From JAILLW01 sp045629045 (GTDB lineage: Bacteria; Bacillota; Clostridia; Lachnospirales; Lachnospiraceae), in contig JAZQQM010000060.1 of assembly GCA_045629045.1 (NCBI GenBank), positions 1 to 37,096 of the forward strand: DNA of 37,096 nt, written 5' to 3'. Shown in pieces: positions 33,001-37,096 of the stretch (its first letter is position 1; every line of letters starts with the position of its first letter). The notes beneath the pieces are model-generated. The model ran no database searches, was not told where the DNA came from, and saw only the letters and a program-made list of their open reading frames with translations. The position numbers were made by a program, and so were the translations under genes.

Positions 33001-33771
33001 CTATTTCTTCTCATATGGTACGGTCATGTTATAAAACTGACCTTCATGAAAAAAATAATATTCAACATTCATACCACCATCACGTATTGTCTGTAATACT
33101 TCTTTGGTAAAGTTTAAAGGATGTGTGCTGAAAATAATAGCTTTATCTGTATTACCCTCTTTAACTCCGGCAACTGCCGTCTGAATGCCATGTATAAATC
33201 CTGCAGTGGTATGAACTGTTGATATATCCAACGCATTAGAGGGCACTTGATGCTTAATCCCATGCTTTGATACAGTAGGAAATGCATAATTCTTTTCACG
33301 ATTTGGGTCTCTCTGAGTGGCAAGTTCTATTGAGTGATCATCCCACTCCATTCATTTAAGAAATCATGTGTATAATCGGCCGATGGTGTATCCGCCGGTG
33401 AATTATCTGAAGGTGGCGTATCCGACGGCGGTGTGTCTACTGTTGGTAATTGTGAATATTATCCCGCTTGGGAGCCACCAGTTTCTTGCTTGAAAGCCAC
33501 CCCCTTGAAAGTGTTTCTTCTTTCAGAGCCACCGCAACATATAGTATTGATACTTTATAAACCTTTCGGGATGACCTACCTAATGCATCCTTTATTCTTT
33601 TATCTAAGACATCACCATAATTGGCCATGAATCAGAAAAAAGGAAGCAGCCTACGATTCCTGCGGCATTACCTTCCAACCTGCTACATAAAAACAGTAAG
33701 ACGAAAAAGGGAATGAGAAAGATAATCGGCATTCGCCAATAATATATAAAGCGTTCTATTTTATTGAGCAT
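33001..33771 (-). pseudogene. Frameshifted membrane-anchored protein
   Basis: Pieces in different frames line up as one former gene. An ATG at 33771 after AGGAG starts a 55-codon piece with one membrane segment (MPIIFLIPFFVLLFL) that stops at 33604. A second frame covers about 33628-33437. A third (from 33458) carries a Pro/Ser/Thr/Asp linker, PTVDTPPSDTPPSD and onward, to HDFLNEW. At 33351 the frame returns to that of the first piece and encodes a 116-residue C-terminal domain ending EYYFFHEGQFYNMTVPYEKK. At least two frameshifts are therefore needed. The C-terminal domain is not recognised; an extracellular binding role is possible from the linker. Confidence 0.5.
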
Positions 33772-33853
33772 GCAGGTCTCCTGAAAACTACACCCCGAGC
33801 CGCTTCATTCCGACCCGGGGTATAGCAAAAGTTACTATTAAGTATTAGTCAAT

Positions 33854-35203
33854 TTACTGTACACGTTCACAATTAGGACACGGGGTACCAGGCGCAAGTT
33901 CCCCTCCATGACATTTAGGACACGAATGATGACAAATATTACAATATCCATTATCCCAAACGTGAGGGAATGGTTTTTTACAAGAGAAACATTCATGCTG
34001 AGTTTCATCTACGTAGGTACAACAACCTTCAATATTATGCTCATGCTCACCTAACATAATTTCGCAGAATTTACAAGTTTCCGAATTCGCACCGCCGTGA
34101 TCACAATCGTGACCGCAGATTACGCAATGTCCGCCGACCTGTTTGTAGTCATGATCCTCCGCAAAAGAACATTGGCTACAAAAATGGTACACATTATTGT
34201 CTGATTCCAAATTGTGGCTTCCCGTAGCATTGCAAATTGTACATCTATGTTGCTCTCGATCTATCTCTTCAAATTCAGCGGAATGGCTACATTCGTAATG
34301 ACAGATATCACATACTCCGCTTTCGTTGTACTGATGTTCAAAGGTTTCGTGACAAGACTTGCATTCGTGACGTACATCATTTCCCTCTATTTGGCAATAT
34401 CCGGAAGTGTGCTCACAATCACTAATAGGGGGTAGAGGGGGTGCACTGGGAGTAGGCATTACTGAAGAAGCGCTCTCTGAGGATGTACTCTCTGAGGATG
34501 TACTCTCTGAGGATGTACTCTCTGAGGATGTGCTCTCTGAGGATGTGCTCTCTGAGGCTGTGCTCTCTGAGGCTGTGCTCTCTGAGGCTTCGGACTTTGG
34601 ATCGTCTACTATCGCCTGTGCCACCTCAACGTCTGCTATAAGTTCTACCGCTCCTTGGAATTCTTTCTTGGAAGCTCTAGCGCCTGATTCGTTCAAAACT
34701 TCATTGCGCTTTCCGACAATGTAGTTCTTTGTAACTGACAAATCCTGAGAGGCACCTGTTAATACCCTCTTCAACTCGACAAGAGTATCTGGCTGGTTCA
34801 TAATAGCCGTCTTAACCTTCTGTACCTGCTCGGGAGTAGTTACCCCTGTAATAATCATAGAACCTTCATCGAGACGGATTTTGCTGTTCTTTCCGGGTGT
34901 GCTGACTATCAGTATTTCAGTTATTCCCGAATACATATTTCCGTTGAACTGAATGTCTACCGTTTTCAAACCGTTGTTCGGCAGAATGTCTGTTACACCG
35001 GGACACTGTAACATCAGCGCTTTACCCGTCACGTTGAAATTGTAGTGGTCTTCCTGAATAATAAGTGTGTCCCCAATCAACTGTACTCCGGAAGAATTGG
35101 GATTTTTCATAACTACAGTTGCCGAAAACGATGTCACACACATTCCCATTACCATAGTCAATGAAAGAACCACCGCAAATAATAATTTCAGCTTGTTCTT
35201 CAT
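33854..35203 (-). CDS. Secreted Ser-rich, Cys/His-repeat surface protein
   Basis: The 449-residue exported protein has a signal peptide (about 1-28, cut near FSA), a domain of about 170 residues with beta strands (GVQLIGDTLIIQEDHYNF, ILIVSTPGKNSKIRLDEGS), a Ser/Glu/Thr stalk of eight five-residue repeats of the SESTS type (about 205-245), a Pro stretch and a C-terminal region of about 170 residues. That region has many CxxC pairs and His residues (CKSC, CDIC, CTIC, CSQC, CVIC, CNIC, CPKC, CPNC), probably several small zinc modules. There is no sortase or lipid anchor. Metal binding is inferred. An iterated AT-rich array lies upstream, and GGAGG precedes the ATG. Confidence 0.85.
   Translation of the reverse strand: MKNKLKLLFAVVLSLTMVMGMCVTSFSATVVMKNPNSSGVQLIGDTLIIQEDHYNFNVTGKALMLQCPGVTDILPNNGLKTVDIQFNGNMYSGITEILIVSTPGKNSKIRLDEGSMIITGVTTPEQVQKVKTAIMNQPDTLVELKRVLTGASQDLSVTKNYIVGKRNEVLNESGARASKKEFQGAVELIADVEVAQAIVDDPKSEASESTASESTASESTSSESTSSESTSSESTSSESTSSESASSVMPTPSAPPLPPISDCEHTSGYCQIEGNDVRHECKSCHETFEHQYNESGVCDICHYECSHSAEFEEIDREQHRCTICNATGSHNLESDNNVYHFCSQCSFAEDHDYKQVGGHCVICGHDCDHGGANSETCKFCEIMLGEHEHNIEGCCTYVDETQHECFSCKKPFPHVWDNGYCNICHHSCPKCHGGELAPGTPCPNCERVQ
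34473..34590. repeat. 15-bp minisatellite, eight units, inside the Ser-rich stalk
   Basis: CTCTCTGAGGATGTA-type units begin at 34473, 34488, 34503, 34518, 34533, 34548, 34563 and 34578. The unit length is a multiple of three, so gain or loss changes stalk length without a frameshift. The first units carry GATGTA, later ones GATGTG or GCTGTG, showing stepwise spread. Confidence 0.92.
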
Positions 35204-35295
35204 AAAATTTTTCCTCCAAATAAACGCTTATATGTTTTCGCGATATTCCAACTAATAGTATCAATAATGGAAGCTTTTCTCAAGATATTAATAAA

Positions 35296-35375
35296 AATAT
35301 TCGCATAATATTCGCATAATATTTGCGTTGTACAATATTGGCGATATGTAATATTTACGGTGTACAATATTTACG
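35296..35375. repeat. Iterated AATATT array with 11- and 16-base spacing
   Basis: AATATT followed by CG at one or two bases occurs at 35296, 35307, 35318, 35334, 35350 and 35366. Spacings are 11, 11, 16, 16 and 16. Units at 35318 and 35350 share AATATTTnCGnTGTAC. The array lies about 93-172 bases before the start of the Ser-rich protein gene, a place for a multi-site operator. The rest of 35204-35528 holds only a terminator. Confidence 0.75.
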
Positions 35376-35473
35376 TCTTCGGTTCGTCCTTTGGATGCCT
35401 GTGCCCCTCCGATTACTATAGATAACAATCTTTTCTGCTGGGGTTGCAGTAGGAAAGTATATTTCGCGCAATC

Positions 35474-35517
35474 AAAAAGACCACCACTAGTCCTGAGAAA
35501 ACTTTGGCAGTCTTTTT
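35474..35517 (-). terminator. Terminator after the choloylglycine-hydrolase-like gene
   Basis: On the minus strand AAAAAGACTGCCA pairs imperfectly with TGGTGGTCTTTTT around an 18-base loop, ending in five T. It starts 12 bases after the stop at 35529. Confidence 0.7.
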
Positions 35518-35528
35518 AGATTTTCCTA

Positions 35529-36632
35529 TCACTGATTAATCGCAAAATTAAATTTATCATCCCAGTGGCGGCGTAATGCCACCTCGGCTGTGCCGTCGGT
35601 ATTGTTAAAGATAATCGACCACTGTGTGTTGCTGGTAATATCATTCGGATCCGGATCCTGCGCAGCTGCTCTTAATGCTTCCCACGCCACATCCATGTCT
35701 ACTGCATTTTCATTATCTTCAAGCACATCGAGCATAGCTTCATATCGCTTCCTGCTCTTTCCGGTTCCGTACATTCCGTTATCCGAATCCAAATCTACTT
35801 TATCTATATACATAACAAAGAAATTGGTTATTGCCTGTGTGGGAGTAACAACCGTTTTCCTTTCAGGATCCTCACAGTCAAATTCAACAGCCACGCTGTT
35901 TCCTGTGGCATCATTTATTACGAAATGATAATCGCGACCGTTAGAGGAAAAAATATCATACTGCTCAATAAGTTCAAGTGCCTCGTCTGTAGTTGCCGCC
36001 CTATCAAGAACAAGGCGAATAAGAAGCGATGTAGCTAACTTCGGCTTTCCTGTATCATGCATCGTAGGGTCACTTGGAAGTGTCAGCACGGCAATGGATA
36101 CACCCTTTTCATTCACACCATCAAGACAGATAAACGGTGCGGTCAGACAAGCCATCTTTTTTGCAATTCCTGCATCCGCATTATCGGCACCGACATTATT
36201 AAGAGCGGCAAACGCGATTGATTTATAGCCGTCCTTCGGTTCACAACGAACCATAAGTGCTGACGTATCGAGCTTAAAATCATAATTTCGACCCATCAGT
36301 ATATCTTTATCAACAGTTTCTGTCCTAAAAGCACTGCATCCAAACGAAGGTACATTGATGCTTACAGGAAGCAGCGGAAGCGATTCATCTATAATTGCAT
36401 CAACCAAGCCCTGCATATCCGTGTATCCTGAGTTAATGATATCATCAAGACTGTAATCATACTTTATATCCATTGAATACAGATTATATCCGTCTTCATA
36501 ATCCGTATATTTCTCGAGCGAAGCTATCGATTGAAATCTTGTAAAATATATTCCACAGAATACAATGCAGGCGAGTACAAGTACCGCCAAAACAGCCAGC
36601 ACAACTTTACCGATTATTTTCTTTGCTTTCAT
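35529..36632 (-). CDS. Membrane-anchored choloylglycine hydrolase/penicillin acylase-like Ntn hydrolase
   Basis: The 367-residue protein has an N-terminal membrane segment (about 10-30) and an external linear-amide C-N hydrolase domain. Cys99 in FGCSAF is the candidate nucleophile; GRNYDF gives the conserved Arg and Asp, and VNEKGVSIAVLTLP is a family strand. The family cleaves amide bonds in bile salts, penicillin V or acyl-homoserine lactones, and the nucleophilic Cys is normally exposed by N-terminal processing. Here about 98 residues precede the Cys, so a propeptide would have to be removed, or the protein stays anchored. The substrate is not known. It is divergent from a LysR-type regulator. 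Confidence 0.8.
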   Translation of the reverse strand: MKAKKIIGKVVLAVLAVLVLACIVFCGIYFTRFQSIASLEKYTDYEDGYNLYSMDIKYDYSLDDIINSGYTDMQGLVDAIIDESLPLLPVSINVPSFGCSAFRTETVDKDILMGRNYDFKLDTSALMVRCEPKDGYKSIAFAALNNVGADNADAGIAKKMACLTAPFICLDGVNEKGVSIAVLTLPSDPTMHDTGKPKLATSLLIRLVLDRAATTDEALELIEQYDIFSSNGRDYHFVINDATGNSVAVEFDCEDPERKTVVTPTQAITNFFVMYIDKVDLDSDNGMYGTGKSRKRYEAMLDVLEDNENAVDMDVAWEALRAAAQDPDPNDITSNTQWSIIFNNTDGTAEVALRRHWDDKFNFAINQ

Positions 36633-36819
36633 ATACCCTCCTCAATTACCCACATGAATATATATTATTTTCTATATAACCTCTCTGTATTACTTCTCCG
36701 GATAATCTTTCGCTGTACTAATCTCGTACAGCATTAAATATTACTATATTGACCTTATATCACATAATATGATAGGCTAATTAACATATAGCGTCAATAT
36801 ATTTATTAGCACATATACA

Positions 36820-36837
36820 TATATGCCTTTGCATATA
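36820..36837 (+). promoter_or_regulatory. Palindrome before the LysR regulator gene
   Basis: TATATGC-CTTT-GCATATA is a perfect 7-pair inverted repeat ending just before the AGGAG ribosome site. It could be an operator for autoregulation or a small hairpin that limits translation. A second inverted repeat, TATCA-n7-TGATA, lies near 36758. Confidence 0.4.
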
Positions 36838-36850
36838 GCAAGGAGTAAGT

Positions 36851-37096
36851 ATGACATTATTGCAGATAAATCTTATAGTTGAAGCCGCCAGCAAGAATTC
36901 GGTATCGGCTGCGGCACAGGAACTTGGTATTGCACAATCAAATGCAAGCCAGACAATAAAGAAGCTTGAAGAAGAACTCGGTTTTCCTATTTTCAGGCGA
37001 ACATATAACGGAATAGCGTTAACAGAAGAAGGCTATCTTTTTTTGAAGGAAGCCGAAAAGATACTTCGCGCGGATAAAGCCATACATTCCATATCA
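36851..37096 (+). CDS. LysR-family transcriptional regulator (N-terminus only)
   Basis: Eighty-two codons are visible before the window ends. They form the winged helix-turn-helix of LysR proteins: NSVSAAAQELGIAQSNASQTIKKLEEELG, then FPIFRRTYNGIALTEEGY. AGGAG sits 5 bases before the ATG. The effector domain lies outside. LysR regulators often control a divergent neighbour, here the membrane-anchored amide hydrolase gene, 218 bases away. Confidence 0.92.
   Translation, partial: MTLLQINLIVEAASKNSVSAAAQELGIAQSNASQTIKKLEEELGFPIFRRTYNGIALTEEGYLFLKEAEKILRADKAIHSIS

Noticed and set aside
33437..33628. Independent 63-residue protein
   Set aside because: It has no ribosome site and overlaps the end of the membrane-anchored piece; better explained as part of a frameshifted gene.
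34473..34590. CRISPR array
   Set aside because: The units are 15 bp with no spacers and lie inside a coding sequence.
34407..34724. Plus-strand frame of 105 codons with EDVLS repeats
   Set aside because: It is the opposite strand of the Ser/Glu/Thr minisatellite; the minus-strand gene has signal peptide and ribosome site.
35296..35375. Plasmid replication origin iterons
   Set aside because: No replication initiator or partition gene is nearby and the surroundings are chromosomal.

Overview
The window reads as chromosomal DNA of a low-to-mid GC Gram-positive anaerobe, most likely a Lachnospiraceae (Butyrivibrio/Roseburia-like) bacterium. The reasons are strong AGGAGG ribosome sites, abundant lipoproteins with LxGC lipoboxes, a YesM/YesN-type sensor pair beside a ChvE/XylF-type sugar-binding protein, hybrid histidine kinases carrying the DHMMPExDGIE receiver signature, DUF362, RNHCP and SPFH proteins, and Ser-rich Cys/His-repeat surface proteins. 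The genus is inferred, not proven.

Layout. (1) 1-7.5 kb, minus strand: a sugar-sensing operon. It starts with a zinc-ribbon/coiled-coil membrane protein, followed by a membrane-anchored sugar-binding protein, a YesM-like kinase, a YesN/AraC-like regulator and a second, lipoprotein sugar-binding protein. A terminator then separates it from the transporter's own binding protein, which runs off the left edge. The inferred logic is ligand sensing by the anchored binding protein, phosphorelay to the AraC-type regulator, and induction of the ABC transporter. (2) 7.5-9.4 kb: an orphan acidic lipoprotein. (3) 9.5-13 kb: a hybrid kinase, a LytTR-PAS protein and a uridine phosphorylase-like enzyme, with bidirectional terminators. 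(4) 13.1-19.1 kb, minus strand: an RNHCP protein, a GNAT-EAL-beta-helix fusion, a DUF362 protein and an HflK/HflC pair. (5) 19.3-24 kb: two tandem paralogous hybrid kinases overlapping by 1 base.

(6) 24-30 kb is the repeat-rich part. Two palindromic elements of about 290 bp lie in inverted orientation around a secreted Ig-like protein gene. They share a 97-bp core (95/97 identical by eye), while their flanking arms differ in sequence yet stay self-complementary within each copy. Their ends are a small hairpin (TGTGACAG...GGGACGGTTCT...CTGTCACA) that also occurs alone near a uracil permease. This hairpin supplies the stop codon of two genes. The same region holds a TrmH/SpoU methyltransferase overlapping a MutS-like ATPase, and an N-terminal gene remnant.

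(7) 30-33.8 kb is a decaying region: an internally deleted ABC ATPase, a PTPS/QueD-like protein without the usual cysteine, two related C-terminal gene stubs bracketing a small two-gene unit (one gene DUF5674-like), and a frameshifted membrane-anchored protein. (8) 33.8-37.1 kb: a secreted Cys/His-repeat protein with a 15-bp minisatellite and an upstream iterated AATATT array, a membrane-anchored choloylglycine-hydrolase-like enzyme, and a divergent LysR regulator cut by the right edge.

The strongest candidate for something undescribed is the pair of palindromic elements. The GNAT-EAL-beta-helix fusion, the double-binding-protein sugar sensor and the zinc-ribbon PTPS-like protein come next. 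No tRNA, rRNA, CRISPR array or intact transposase was recognised.
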